Source of the DNA: JBBQSU01 sp038234815
GTDB lineage: Bacteria > Planctomycetota > Phycisphaerae > Tepidisphaerales > Tepidisphaeraceae
NCBI GenBank assembly: GCA_038234815.1
Contig: JBBQSU010000001.1
Span: 23,370-87,369 of the forward strand
Length of the DNA: 64,000 nt
Direction of reading: 5' to 3'
Shown here: one piece after another, positions 53,811 to 62,682 of the stretch
Position numbering within the stretch: position 1 is the first letter of the stretch
Layout of the letters: the number at the start of each line of letters is the position of its first letter
Notes under the pieces: generated by a model
Databases searched by the model: none
The model's input: the letters and a program-made list of their open reading frames with translations, nothing else
What the model was told of the DNA's origin: nothing
Program-made: the position numbers and the translations under genes

Positions 53811-56183
53811 ATGGAACCTGCTCGTCCCATCAAGATTGCTTGTTTCGGCATCAGCGGACGTTGGGGGATGACATGGCTTGCGGTCTTAGGCGTTTTCTGG
53901 CTCGTGCCCGGCGCGGCTTTTTGTGCCACCGCCGTCGAAGTGCGGCAGGCTGTCGCCAAGGCCAAGCAATATCTTTATGCCAATCAGTCGGGGGACAGGT
54001 GGGAGTGGCCGGCCGATGAAAAGAAGCAGGAGACCGGCCTGACGGCCCTCTGCACTTATGCCCTGCTGGCCTCCGGTGATAACGAGCAGGACGCGCGCGT
54101 GCAGGCGGCGGTGAAATTCCTCCAGGCCAACCCTGCGCAGGGGGTGTATGCGCTGGGCCTGCGCTGCCAGGTGTGGCTTTTGCTCAAGCCCACGCCGGCG
54201 GTCAAAGCGGCCATGCAAAAAGACGCACGCCTGCTGCTGGAGATGGTGAAGAAAGAAGGCAATGCCCGGGGCATGTATGACTACACCAACTCCAAGGGCA
54301 AGGACTATAGCCACAGCCGGAGCCAATATGGCGTGCTGGGGCTTTGGGCCGCCGAGCAAGCGGGCATGGAAGTCCCCACCGGTTATTGGCGACTGGTGGA
54401 AAGCGGCTGGCTGAATAACCAGGACCCCAGCGGAGGTTGGAGCTATCAGCATCCCAAAGAAAGCAAGTTGCAAGTCACGCCCGGTATGACCGCCGCCGGG
54501 ATCGCCACCCTATACATCACCCAGGATTATCTGCACGGCGATGAGGGACTGAATTGCCGTGGAAACCCACGCAACGCCGCGATCGACGCGGGCCTGAAAT
54601 GGATCGCGGCCAATTTTGCAAAAGTCGCCAGCGGGCAACCTTATGATCGGGACTTCATCTACATAACGCTCTATGCGATGGAGCGCATCGGTGTGGCCAG
54701 CGGGCTGAAATACTTCGGTCAGATCGATTGGTATCAAAAAGGCGCTGACTGGCTGGTTAAAACGCAATTGCCGACCGGCGCGTGGCAGAACAAGGGCACT
54801 TATGCCTCCGTCACCGCGATGAACAAAGGCGTAGCCGACGTGGCCTTTGCCATGCTGTTCTTATCGCGGGGCGGGGCACCGGTCGTGATGAACAAGCTGG
54901 AATACAGCCAAGAGCCCGCCAAGGACAAACAGGCCGAGCCGGGCAACTGGAACCAGCGGCCCCGCGACGTCGCCAACGTCGTCCGCTGGATGAGCCGCCA
55001 ATACGAGCGCGACCTGAACTGGCAGGTGGTGAATCTTTCCGTCCCGGTCGATCAACTACACGATGCGCCGATCCTTTATGTCGCGGGCAATCAAAATCTC
55101 AGTCTGACCGATGCCGACGAAGCCAAGCTCAAGCAATTCGTTCAAGACGGCGGGATGATCCTGGGCAACGCCGACTGCGCCAGCGCCGGTTTTTCACTGT
55201 CTTTCCGCAAGCTGGCCACCAAGCTCTTTCCCGATTACGAATTCCGTGAACTGCCCGTCGATCATGTGCTCTACACCGACGGCCAATACCCGCGATCGAA
55301 ATGGCGGTCCAAGCCGAGCGTGCTGAGCCTCAGCAACGGCGTCCGTGAACTAATAATGCTCATCCCCCAGGCCGATCCGGCGCGGGCATGGCAGGGTCGT
55401 AATGACAAGGGAAAGGAAGAACTCTATCAGTTGATGAGCAACATTTTCCTTTATGTCGCCGACGCCGCCAATCTGCGCGACAAGGGAGACAGTCACGTCG
55501 TTCGTACCGATCCAAAGATAACCACAACCGCTTCGATGAAAGTCGCCCGGCTGCAATACGCGGGCAACTGGAACCCCGAACCGGCCGGCTGGGCGCGCCT
55601 GTCGGCCGTCATGCACAATTCCCGCAAGGTCGACTTGGCCGTTGAGGACATCAAGCTCGGTGCAGGAAAGCTCGACACGCATTTTGCCGTTGCCCACCTG
55701 ACCGGCACAACCGGCTGGAAATTATCCGACGCCGAGAAGAATGAACTCAAGGCCTATTGCGCCGCGGGGGGATTGCTCTTCATTGATGCCGCCGGCGGAG
55801 CGACGGAATTTTCCGCGGACATCGAACCCAATCTCTCGGCCGTCTGGCCCGATGCCGGCAAGGCCGAAATTTTGTCCCCCGAACACCCGCTCTTCTCAAT
55901 CACCGAGCCTGCGGTGATCGAATACCGGTCCTTTGTTCGCCGCAGCCTGGGCAACATCCGCACCCCACGGCTGCGCGCCCTCAAACAAGGCGATAAGATC
56001 GTCGCGATCGTCAGCACGGAAGATATTTCTGGCGGACTGGTGGGGCAACACGTCGAAGGCGTGCTGGGATACTCGCCCGCATCGGCCACCTCACTGGCGA
56101 TGCACGTGCTGCAATTTGCCTCGTCCCGCCAGAGCGGGGCACCGGCATCAAAGCCGGCCCCTGACGTCAAAGCAAAGAAGTAA
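53811..56183 (+). CDS. Secreted cyclase-fold/DUF4159 fusion protein
   Basis: This 790-aa exported protein has a signal peptide (about 19-39; alternative starts at 53745 and 53868). Residues 45-380 form a prenyltransferase/squalene-oxidase-like alpha-toroid (QDPSGGWSYQHP, LPTGAWQNKG). From about residue 410 to the end is a DUF4159 region with a FVQDGGMILGNADC flavodoxin-like segment repeated as YCAAGGLLFIDAAGG. The role is unknown. It follows hypA by 55 bp on the same strand, but a link to hydrogenase is not supported. Confidence 0.75.
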   Translation: MEPARPIKIACFGISGRWGMTWLAVLGVFWLVPGAAFCATAVEVRQAVAKAKQYLYANQSGDRWEWPADEKKQETGLTALCTYALLASGDNEQDARVQAAVKFLQANPAQGVYALGLRCQVWLLLKPTPAVKAAMQKDARLLLEMVKKEGNARGMYDYTNSKGKDYSHSRSQYGVLGLWAAEQAGMEVPTGYWRLVESGWLNNQDPSGGWSYQHPKESKLQVTPGMTAAGIATLYITQDYLHGDEGLNCRGNPRNAAIDAGLKWIAANFAKVASGQPYDRDFIYITLYAMERIGVASGLKYFGQIDWYQKGADWLVKTQLPTGAWQNKGTYASVTAMNKGVADVAFAMLFLSRGGAPVVMNKLEYSQEPAKDKQAEPGNWNQRPRDVANVVRWMSRQYERDLNWQVVNLSVPVDQLHDAPILYVAGNQNLSLTDADEAKLKQFVQDGGMILGNADCASAGFSLSFRKLATKLFPDYEFRELPVDHVLYTDGQYPRSKWRSKPSVLSLSNGVRELIMLIPQADPARAWQGRNDKGKEELYQLMSNIFLYVADAANLRDKGDSHVVRTDPKITTTASMKVARLQYAGNWNPEPAGWARLSAVMHNSRKVDLAVEDIKLGAGKLDTHFAVAHLTGTTGWKLSDAEKNELKAYCAAGGLLFIDAAGGATEFSADIEPNLSAVWPDAGKAEILSPEHPLFSITEPAVIEYRSFVRRSLGNIRTPRLRALKQGDKIVAIVSTEDISGGLVGQHVEGVLGYSPASATSLAMHVLQFASSRQSGAPASKPAPDVKAKK

Positions 56184-56205
56184 CACGCACACCGGTTTTA
56201 GTCGT

Positions 56206-57270
56206 ATGAACATCGGCCCGATCAAGCTCGTTCTCCCTTTCTGTCAGGCCGGTCTGGCTGGGTATAGCGATCGGGCCATGCGCCTGGTAGCCCGCCGCCG
56301 CGGCTGCCCTTATGCCGTCACCGAAGCCCTGCTCGATACAATTATGCTCAGTGGCGGGCAGGGTTTGAAGAAATCCATCGACATCAATGACGAAGATCAC
56401 CCGGTTGCCGGGCAGATCATCGGTGCCGATCCTGACACCATGGCCCGCGCGGCCCGCATCCTGCACGACAATCGCTACGACGTGATTGATCTGAACTTCG
56501 CCTGTCCGGTGAAGAAAATTAAGAGCAAAGGGCGTGGCGGGAATCTGCTGCTGGACGTGGAGCGCGGGCTGGCGGTGCTGCGCGAAGTCCGCCGGGCGCT
56601 CCCTTCTGGCGCCGTGTTGACGGCAAGCCTGCGACGCGGATACGACGATTCGGCCCAATCAGTCGATCGGTTCTTTCGGCTGGCGGACGAAGCCTGGTCG
56701 CTCGGGTTCAGTGCCGTCCGCGTGCATGGCCGAAGTGTCGAGCAGAAATATCAGGGACGGGCCAATTGGGATTTTCTGCGTCGCCTTAAAGAGCAATATC
56801 CGGGCCGGACGATCATCGGCAGCGGGGACGTGTTTTCGGCCGGTGACGCCGTGCGCATGCTCAGCGAGACGAAAGTGGATATCGTCTGGATCGCCCGCGG
56901 GGCCATCGGCAACCCCTGGATTTTTCAGCAGGCGGCCCAATTGCTCACGTCACCAAATCAGGAGTTGATCGCCCCGAGTATTGCCCAGCAGCGGGACGCG
57001 CTTCACGAACATTTTGCCCTGGCCATGCAGATTCATGGCGAGGCCATGACCGGCCGGCGGATGCGAAAAATGGGCATCAAATACGCCCGGTTTCATCCCG
57101 AGGCTACGCAAGTGAAGGCAAATTTCATCGACGTGCATAGTCTGCGCGATTGGCAGAGGGTTTTGGATCGGTGGTACAATCAGGACGCGCCCGGCGTGTG
57201 GCCGGCCCCGGACGCTGCCGACGAAGTAAACGAGCCAACCACCTGCGAAGGAGCCGCCGATGCCGCCTGA
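56206..57270 (+). CDS. dus: tRNA-dihydrouridine synthase
   Basis: This 354-aa FMN-dependent TIM-barrel enzyme reduces uridines in tRNA. Family marks are LAGYSDRAMR near the N-terminus, VIDLNFACPVKKIKSKGRGG with the catalytic Cys, VRVHGRSVEQKYQGRANW, and GSGDVFSAGDAVRML with WIARGAIGNPW as phosphate-binding loop. The ATG at 56206 begins at the normal family position; a longer frame starts at 55933 inside the previous gene. The subfamily is not resolved. Confidence 0.92.
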   Translation: MNIGPIKLVLPFCQAGLAGYSDRAMRLVARRRGCPYAVTEALLDTIMLSGGQGLKKSIDINDEDHPVAGQIIGADPDTMARAARILHDNRYDVIDLNFACPVKKIKSKGRGGNLLLDVERGLAVLREVRRALPSGAVLTASLRRGYDDSAQSVDRFFRLADEAWSLGFSAVRVHGRSVEQKYQGRANWDFLRRLKEQYPGRTIIGSGDVFSAGDAVRMLSETKVDIVWIARGAIGNPWIFQQAAQLLTSPNQELIAPSIAQQRDALHEHFALAMQIHGEAMTGRRMRKMGIKYARFHPEATQVKANFIDVHSLRDWQRVLDRWYNQDAPGVWPAPDAADEVNEPTTCEGAADAA

Positions 57271-57736
57271 CCCGATCGACTGGCGCGAGCTGAACATCCT
57301 GCGGCACGAAATCCTGGCGCAGCGAGAGCGTGGGCGCGCAAGCGTCGAATTCAGCGACCGATTTCCCAACGAGCTGGTGGTCGATCACGTCAACCAGATT
57401 GCCGACACGATGGCGGCCGTGTGCCAGGTCCGCGGACTTGGCTTGCACTGGTCGCGATTACCGGCCGAGCAGGCCGCCGAAGTGCTGACCATGTGCCTGC
57501 ACGAGGACTTGATCTATCACAACGCCTGCATGTCGCGCGCCCGAGCCGGTGCACTGGCCGTGCGGGTGATGGGCTTATTTGATTCCGAGACGATTTATCT
57601 CAGCAATTTCCGGCCAGAAATCGATCGGCACCACGCCGAGCAGTGGCCCAGCCTGACCGACGCCGACCGCGACGGCGGGTTGATCCTGGTCTCGCGGTCG
57701 CTCGTCGGGGCGGTGTGGGTGGAAGACCACGAATAG
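57260..57736 (+). CDS. Hypothetical protein, 158 aa
   Basis: This is a mixed alpha/beta soluble protein of unknown function. The start is set by an AAGGAG site 6 nt before the ATG, and it overlaps the dus stop by 11 bp. The middle has the pattern LPAEQAAEVLTMCLHEDLIYH and the C-terminus ends in a hydrophobic strand (LILVSRSLVGAVWV). No signal or membrane segment. Tight coupling to dus hints at co-expression only. Confidence 0.6.
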   Translation: MPPDPIDWRELNILRHEILAQRERGRASVEFSDRFPNELVVDHVNQIADTMAAVCQVRGLGLHWSRLPAEQAAEVLTMCLHEDLIYHNACMSRARAGALAVRVMGLFDSETIYLSNFRPEIDRHHAEQWPSLTDADRDGGLILVSRSLVGAVWVEDHE

Positions 57737-57760
57737 CCGCGTGCGCACGGGCCAAGCGAC

Positions 57761-58030
57761 ATGCACTCCAAACATCCACCCCGCAACCGCCTGGCCAAAG
57801 TGCTGCCCGAAGAGTGGCGGAAATATCTCGTCGCGCAGGGCGCACCCAGGCGCAAATACACGGCAGTCTGCCGAATCACCCTGACCGGCGGCCGCACGGT
57901 GGACGATTTAATCGTCGAAGAAGGATGGATCATCGCCTTAAATCGGCAAGGCCTTTCGGGCCAGTTCGAGCAGCGAATCGATTTTGATCCGCGAACGATT
58001 CTGGAATTGGAAGTGAAGCAGATCGTCTGA
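57761..58030 (+). CDS. Hypothetical basic protein, 89 aa
   Basis: This small soluble protein has a basic N-terminal helix (RLAKVLPEEWRKYLVAQGA) followed by beta-strands (YTAVCRITLTGGRTVDDLI, then GWIIALNRQ). It could be a small nucleic-acid- or partner-binding barrel, but no family is recognised. It sits between two same-strand genes with 24 and 63 bp gaps. The ribosome-binding site is weak. Confidence 0.5.
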   Translation: MHSKHPPRNRLAKVLPEEWRKYLVAQGAPRRKYTAVCRITLTGGRTVDDLIVEEGWIIALNRQGLSGQFEQRIDFDPRTILELEVKQIV

Positions 58031-58093
58031 TACAGTCTCCCCCCGCGCGTGATTTGCAAGCCGGATTTTACAGGCATTATTGAGGCAGGGAAC

Positions 58094-59278
58094 ATGGGTT
58101 TTTCATCAGGGTCAGTATCATTCCGGCGATTTTGGGTTGTCGGGCAGGGTGCCAAGCAGCCCGACGAATCGCTGTTGGGAAAATTGTCAGACGGCGCGCT
58201 GCGCGTGGGGGACATTGGCGTGCCCGAACCGGTGGAGTATGGCTGGAGTGGCGGGCGGCATGTACTGGATAGCGAATTCAGCTTTGAACACAACGTCTTC
58301 AATGATTGCGTCGCCTTTGCGCTTCGCATCGACACCAATAAGATTCCCGGCGATCTGAAAAAAGCCTATACCATCATGGAGGAAGAAGCCGTCGCTGCGG
58401 GAAATCCTTCTGGGTTTATTAGCAAGCAGCAGAAGCGTGACACCCGCGATGCCGTGCGGCGAAAGATCGACGACGAGCTGCGCAGCGGGCGCTTTCGCAA
58501 GAGCAAGCTGATCCCGATTCTCTGGGACGTTCCGGCACAGATTATTTACAGCCCATGCCCGCCCGGGCAATTCGACAAACTGGCAGAAATCTTCTCCCGC
58601 ACCTTCGGCCTTGATTTGCAGCCCGTCTCATCAGGCTCCCTGGCGATGCGCCTGCTCGACCCGCGCGGGCGCCGGCGCGATTATGAAGACGCGCGGGCCA
58701 CGCGGTTTGTCACCGGCCCCGAAGGCGAAGGCCAGTTGCCCGATTATCCCTGGGTCGCCAAGGGACCGGAACCCAAAGATTTCCTCGGCAATGAGTTCCT
58801 CACCTGGCTTTGGCACGAAGCCGAAAAGGCCGACGGCGTGATCGCGGCCGAAGCCGGCGGTGCGACCGTCTTTTTCGACAAGTCACTCGATCTCGATTGC
58901 GCCTATGGCAGCACTGGCCGCGATTCGCTGCGGGCCGACGGCGCGACCAAAATGCCCGAAGCCCGTGCGGCCCTGCGCGTCGGCAAAGTGCCCCGCAAAG
59001 CCGCTGTGCTGTACCACAGCAACGGGCAGGATTTCTCCTTCAGCCTCGGTGCAGAATCCCTTTCCCTGATGACGCTCAAGTTGCCCGAAATCGAAGACGC
59101 CGACTCCCCGCGGGTGCTTTTTGAAGAGCGCATCACGCTCATCCGAGATTTGTGCAAATCCCTCGACACGCTCTTCGATGCCTTCTTAAAAGTGCGCACT
59201 GGTTCGGGTTGGGAAGCGCAAACCAATGCCATTCGCCGGTGGATCATGCAATCGTCCAAGGCCCAGGCCGCGGCGTGA
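58094..59278 (+). CDS. RdgC-like protein
   Basis: This 394-aa protein starts MGFSSGSVSFRRFWV. The segments HVLDSEFSFEHNVFNDCVAFALRID, taken in parts, and the later FSRTFGLDLQPVSSG recall the RdgC family, a ring-shaped DNA-binding protein that limits RecA loading. RdgC proper is about 300 aa, so this is a longer relative with a helical C-terminus. The GCAGGGAAC before the ATG at 58094 sets the start. The family call rests on remembered pattern similarity and is not certain. Confidence 0.5.
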   Translation: MGFSSGSVSFRRFWVVGQGAKQPDESLLGKLSDGALRVGDIGVPEPVEYGWSGGRHVLDSEFSFEHNVFNDCVAFALRIDTNKIPGDLKKAYTIMEEEAVAAGNPSGFISKQQKRDTRDAVRRKIDDELRSGRFRKSKLIPILWDVPAQIIYSPCPPGQFDKLAEIFSRTFGLDLQPVSSGSLAMRLLDPRGRRRDYEDARATRFVTGPEGEGQLPDYPWVAKGPEPKDFLGNEFLTWLWHEAEKADGVIAAEAGGATVFFDKSLDLDCAYGSTGRDSLRADGATKMPEARAALRVGKVPRKAAVLYHSNGQDFSFSLGAESLSLMTLKLPEIEDADSPRVLFEERITLIRDLCKSLDTLFDAFLKVRTGSGWEAQTNAIRRWIMQSSKAQAAA

Positions 59279-59304
59279 TCCCGACGCTCTACGGCATCGG
59301 CCGA

Positions 59305-59748
59305 TCAAGTCCCGGCACTGGGCACGGGAAAGAAGTGATACAGCAGGAAATAAATGAGCACGCCGGTCACACTGACATAAAGCCAGATGAGCAGGGTGAG
59401 CGGGGCGATCCTGCGATGCTTCAGCCAGTCGCGCTGATAGGCCCGCCAGAGTGTCAGGCCGATGAGCGGCAGCATCCCAACTGCCAGCAGAACATGCGGC
59501 AGCAGGATGCCAAACAAATACAGGTTTTTCCCCAGCCCTGGTCGCAGGCCGATGCTTCGCTCGCCAAACATTGCTTTGTGGATCAGGTAGCAAATCAGAA
59601 AAGCCGTCGATGTGGCGACCGCCGACAGCATAGCTGTGGCGTGGAAGCGGTATTTCTTCCGCTTCACCAGTACCAGCCCGGTCAGCAGCAGCACGGTGCT
59701 GATGGCATTAAGGGTGGCGTTGATCGCGGGCAGCGTTTCGGCGGTCAC
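59305..59748 (-). CDS. DUF420 membrane protein
   Basis: This 147-aa integral membrane protein has four to five hydrophobic helices and the DUF420 pattern: LPAINATLNAISTVLLLTG, conserved His in RFHATAM and CYLIHKAMFG, and HVLLAVGMLPL. DUF420 (CtaM-like) proteins assist cytochrome oxidase assembly. The start is a GTG at 59748 that overlaps the SCO1 stop (GTGA); an upstream ATG would overlap that gene by about 90 bp. Linkage to SCO1 supports the role. Confidence 0.8.
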   Translation of the reverse strand: MTAETLPAINATLNAISTVLLLTGLVLVKRKKYRFHATAMLSAVATSTAFLICYLIHKAMFGERSIGLRPGLGKNLYLFGILLPHVLLAVGMLPLIGLTLWRAYQRDWLKHRRIAPLTLLIWLYVSVTGVLIYFLLYHFFPVPSAGT

Positions 59749-60383
59749 CGGGTGGTTCCCGTTTCCAGCAGGCCTACTGCCGCGCGGCGCATTTTCTGCA
59801 TGTCCACGTCGTCTGTGCTGTCGAAGCGGCCCAGGCACTTGCCCTGCGTATCAAACAGCAGAAACTTCTCGTTATGAAATATCGGCTCTTTGCCGGCATC
59901 GGTGTTGACCGCCGTCAGAAGCCCGCGGGCCACCGTCTCGATCTGCTGGCGCGTGCCCGTCAAAAAATGCCATCGCGAAGGATCGGCCCCCAGTTCCTTT
60001 GCCTTGGCTTTTAAAACTGCCGGCGTGTCGTTTTCCGGGTCCACCGTCAGGCTCAGCAGTTGCACCCGCTCGTCCGGCATCGCGGATTGCAATTGCTTCA
60101 TTTTGCTCATCAGCATCGGACACGGCCCGGTGCAATGGGTGAAAATGAACTGTGCGATCCACACGCGGCCTTTAAGTTGCTCGGTTCCAAAAGCCGCGCC
60201 GTCCTGATCGGTCAGCGAAAATGCCGGCGCGCTAAACAAACCATTCGATGGTTGCGACGAAGCCGCCGGCCCGGGCGTTTCCAAGTCCTCGGTCTTGCCC
60301 TGCCGGCTGACAACGATGCTCACCATCATCACCACCAGCAGCGCCCACAGCGCCGTCATCAACATGCCCTGTTGTTTGCTCAT
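59745..60383 (-). CDS. SCO1/SenC-family copper chaperone
   Basis: This 212-aa membrane-anchored thioredoxin-fold protein delivers copper to, or reduces, the CuA site of cytochrome oxidase. One N-terminal helix (about 8-25) is followed by the soluble domain. The copper motif is HCTGPC (Cys-x3-Cys) and the third ligand is His in PIFHNEKFLLFD. LTVDPENDTPAVL matches the family. The frame stays open upstream, but the ATG at 60383 starts at the expected position. It overlaps the DUF420 gene. Confidence 0.9.
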   Translation of the reverse strand: MSKQQGMLMTALWALLVVMMVSIVVSRQGKTEDLETPGPAASSQPSNGLFSAPAFSLTDQDGAAFGTEQLKGRVWIAQFIFTHCTGPCPMLMSKMKQLQSAMPDERVQLLSLTVDPENDTPAVLKAKAKELGADPSRWHFLTGTRQQIETVARGLLTAVNTDAGKEPIFHNEKFLLFDTQGKCLGRFDSTDDVDMQKMRRAAVGLLETGTTR

Positions 60384-60394
60384 CTTGGAGTGGA

Positions 60395-61180
60395 TTATTG
60401 CAGATCGGCATCGATTCGGCCACGGCCGATCCAGCCGGCCAGTAGAAACATTCCTGCGGCAAACAGGCCGCTTATGGCAAAGATGGTGCCCCAGCCGGGC
60501 AGTTTCGCGGTCAGGAGTGGATCGCCGAAATACATCGCCCGCCGGATGCCCGCCAGGCCATAGGACAGTGGGTTGAGGGCCATGATCTTGCCCAATCCGC
60601 CGATCGCGCCGCCCGGGGGAAACAAGGCGCCGGATAAAAACCACAGCGGGAGCAGGAACAAATTCATAATGGCATGAAAGCCCTGTGTCGAACTCATTCG
60701 CCAGGCGATGCAGAAGCCCAAAGCCGTCAGCGCGAAGGCCACCAGCAGCATCACGCCCAATGTCAGCAGTAGCCCCGCCGGCGAGAAATGGATGCCGATC
60801 GTCGGGGCCAGTGCCAGAAATAGTGCCCCTTGTCCGAAGGCCAGGATCGTTCCCCCCAGCACCTTGCCCAGCACGATCGCGCTCGAGGGCACGGGCGCCA
60901 CCAGCACCGACTGCAAAAAGCCCTCGCGGCGGTCTTCGATGATCGAAATCGTCGAAAAAATCGCCGTGAACAGCAGGATCATCAGCACAGTGCCGGGAAA
61001 AAAGTATTCCATGTACCCGCCGGTGTGGGTCATGCCTTCGCCGGCGAAACTCCGGCCCATCCCGGCACCGATCAACAGCCAGAACATCACCGGCGTGGCC
61101 AGCGCGCCCACGATCCGGTTTCGCTGGCGCAAAAACCGCACGAGTTCCCGCTTGGTCAGTGACATTGCCGCTAGCATCAT
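60395..61180 (-). CDS. ABC-2 type transporter permease
   Basis: This 261-aa permease has six hydrophobic helices and the ABC-2 pattern: an N-terminal amphipathic segment (KRELVRFLRQRNRIVGAL), a FFPGTVLMILLFTAIFS helix, and the loop EDRREGFLQSVLVAPV typical of DrrB/YadH-like exporters. It needs a separate ATPase, and none is encoded next to it here. It lies 11 nt upstream of SCO1 on the same strand, so a link to respiratory-complex assembly is possible. The substrate is unknown. Confidence 0.85.
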   Translation of the reverse strand: MMLAAMSLTKRELVRFLRQRNRIVGALATPVMFWLLIGAGMGRSFAGEGMTHTGGYMEYFFPGTVLMILLFTAIFSTISIIEDRREGFLQSVLVAPVPSSAIVLGKVLGGTILAFGQGALFLALAPTIGIHFSPAGLLLTLGVMLLVAFALTALGFCIAWRMSSTQGFHAIMNLFLLPLWFLSGALFPPGGAIGGLGKIMALNPLSYGLAGIRRAMYFGDPLLTAKLPGWGTIFAISGLFAAGMFLLAGWIGRGRIDADLQ

Positions 61181-61208
61181 CGTTCACATCCTTCTGGCGG
61201 AGGCCATC

Positions 61209-62210
61209 TCACTTTTGTGGAGCCTGCGTTGCCGGCACGGCATCGGCCGCAAAGCTCAATATCACCGGATAATGGTCGCTCGATGCCGGGGCCAGGCCTT
61301 CGGTATAAATGTCGACGCTGGCAATCTGATTCTTCATCGTCGGCGAAACGATGATCTGGTCGATCAGGCTGCGATGGAAGCTCTGCCAATATCCGCCGAA
61401 TGAAATCTGCCCAGCGTCGATGAGCCGTTTGGTCGTGAGGATGTATTGATCCTCCGCAGGGCCGACGAGATTAACGATGGTGTCCCCGCCGTTGTCTTTC
61501 TCAAATTCCTTGTCCACTCCCAGTTCGTCGTTCATATCGCCGACGAGTACCACGTCCTCCGGCCCCTGGTGCGACAATTCCTTCATAATCTCATGCGTTC
61601 GCACGGCCTCTCGATTCCGCCAGGCCGTGTCTGGCCCGGTGTTGCGCGATTTGCTCTTTTGATGCGTCACGCCCATCCAGAATCTATACCCTGATGGTGA
61701 TGCGATCAGCACAAAGCTCGGCCCGCGGGCAAAGAGTTTTTCGCCGCGTTCATTGCCCACGGGGTCTTTCTCCAGGTAGTACTGGTCCTTCTTTTGAATA
61801 ACCTTAAAGCCCGGCTTGATGAGCATGCCCAGGTTCTGCTCGCGGTCGGTGTTGGTGGGAAACACAATGACCGTCTCATAGGAGCCCTTCAGCCAACGCT
61901 TGTTGAAGTATTCCAGGTTTTCCTGATCGCAGCACTCCTCGATGGCCACGACGTCCGCATTCACTTTATCGCTGAGAATCACCTGCGCGGTTTCCCAATT
62001 GTCCTTGTCGTTGTGTTTTTTCAACTCGTCGAGAATTTCCTTATTCTCCGGGTTCCTGGCGAACGCTTTATCTTTGGTCCGAAGCGAGTGGGCACTGAAG
62101 TGCCCTTGAAAGTTCTCAACGTTGTATGTAGCCACGCGGATCGTCTCGGCAAACCCCGGGCCGGCGATCAGAGTGACAAGGCAGAGAAGAAAAAAACGAT
62201 GAAGCCGCAT
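61209..62210 (-). CDS. Secreted endonuclease/exonuclease/phosphatase-family protein
   Basis: This 333-aa DNase I-fold protein has a signal peptide (about 1-19, ending GFAET). ATYNVENFQGHF, then VVAIEE with the metal-binding Glu, VGDMNDEL, and SSDHYPVI near the C-terminus are the conserved motifs of the EEP superfamily. It may be an extracellular nuclease or phosphodiesterase. The ATG at 62210 is chosen because it begins the signal peptide; the frame extends to 62366. It is 28 nt upstream of the ABC permease. Confidence 0.85.
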   Translation of the reverse strand: MRLHRFFLLCLVTLIAGPGFAETIRVATYNVENFQGHFSAHSLRTKDKAFARNPENKEILDELKKHNDKDNWETAQVILSDKVNADVVAIEECCDQENLEYFNKRWLKGSYETVIVFPTNTDREQNLGMLIKPGFKVIQKKDQYYLEKDPVGNERGEKLFARGPSFVLIASPSGYRFWMGVTHQKSKSRNTGPDTAWRNREAVRTHEIMKELSHQGPEDVVLVGDMNDELGVDKEFEKDNGGDTIVNLVGPAEDQYILTTKRLIDAGQISFGGYWQSFHRSLIDQIIVSPTMKNQIASVDIYTEGLAPASSDHYPVILSFAADAVPATQAPQK

Positions 62211-62392
62211 AACACTCCCATGATCGAAACGGGCTGCGAAACCATCGTAGGGGCAGAATGCCAAGGTTGCGTTCAGATTGCAGACCCCGGCTCGGGGGGC
62301 GGCAAGGCCAAAAACCCGCCCGACACCGGCGACAGCAGCACGTTGCGGAGAGAGTGGCCGTTGCAAATGCCCCGGATTGCTCTCCAGTTACC

Positions 62393-62560
62393 TTACTCGG
62401 GCTTCTTGACGACGCCGACAACCGCGATGCCAAAGCTCTGCTCGCCTTGATTGCCCGGGACGTTGCGGGGCAGAAAAGCCTGGTGGCTCTTCGGATCGAC
62501 TACGATGGTCCGCGCGCCCTTGATCGTCTTGACCGTGCCCACCGTTTGCCAATTGCCCGC
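62393..62560 (-). pseudogene. Remnant of a YVTN/YncE-like beta-propeller gene
   Basis: About 52 codons, ending at 62393, read TVKTIKGARTIVVDPKSH, FLPRNVPG and FGIAVVGVV. This looks like the last blades of a YncE/YVTN-type beta-propeller. The upstream part is missing and replaced by the GC-rich repeat at 62575. It is best read as a gene fragment, not a functional gene. Confidence 0.5.
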
Positions 62561-62574
62561 GATGATACCATTTC

Positions 62575-62638
62575 GTAGGGCGGGCACCGCCCACCGCGAC
62601 GCCCGTGTCCGCCATCGTTGGGCGGCGCCCACCCTCCA
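62575..62638. repeat. GC-rich palindromic intergenic repeat
   Basis: Two hairpins: GGGCGG/CCGCCC with a 3-nt loop at 62578-62592 and GGGC/GCCC with a 3-nt loop at 62620-62630, in a GTAGGGCGGGCACCGCC context. This recalls abundant short intergenic repeats of planctomycetes and other bacteria; copy number is not testable here. Confidence 0.5.
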
Positions 62639-62682
62639 AAACTTAGCTTGAGGGCGTTGCGACGATGGTCGGGTTCCCCATT

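Noticed and set aside
60384..61187. Upstream extension of the SCO1 frame to 61187
   Set aside because: The added part is out of frame with, and overlaps, the clearly coding ABC-2 permease; the ATG at 60383 gives a normal SCO1 length.
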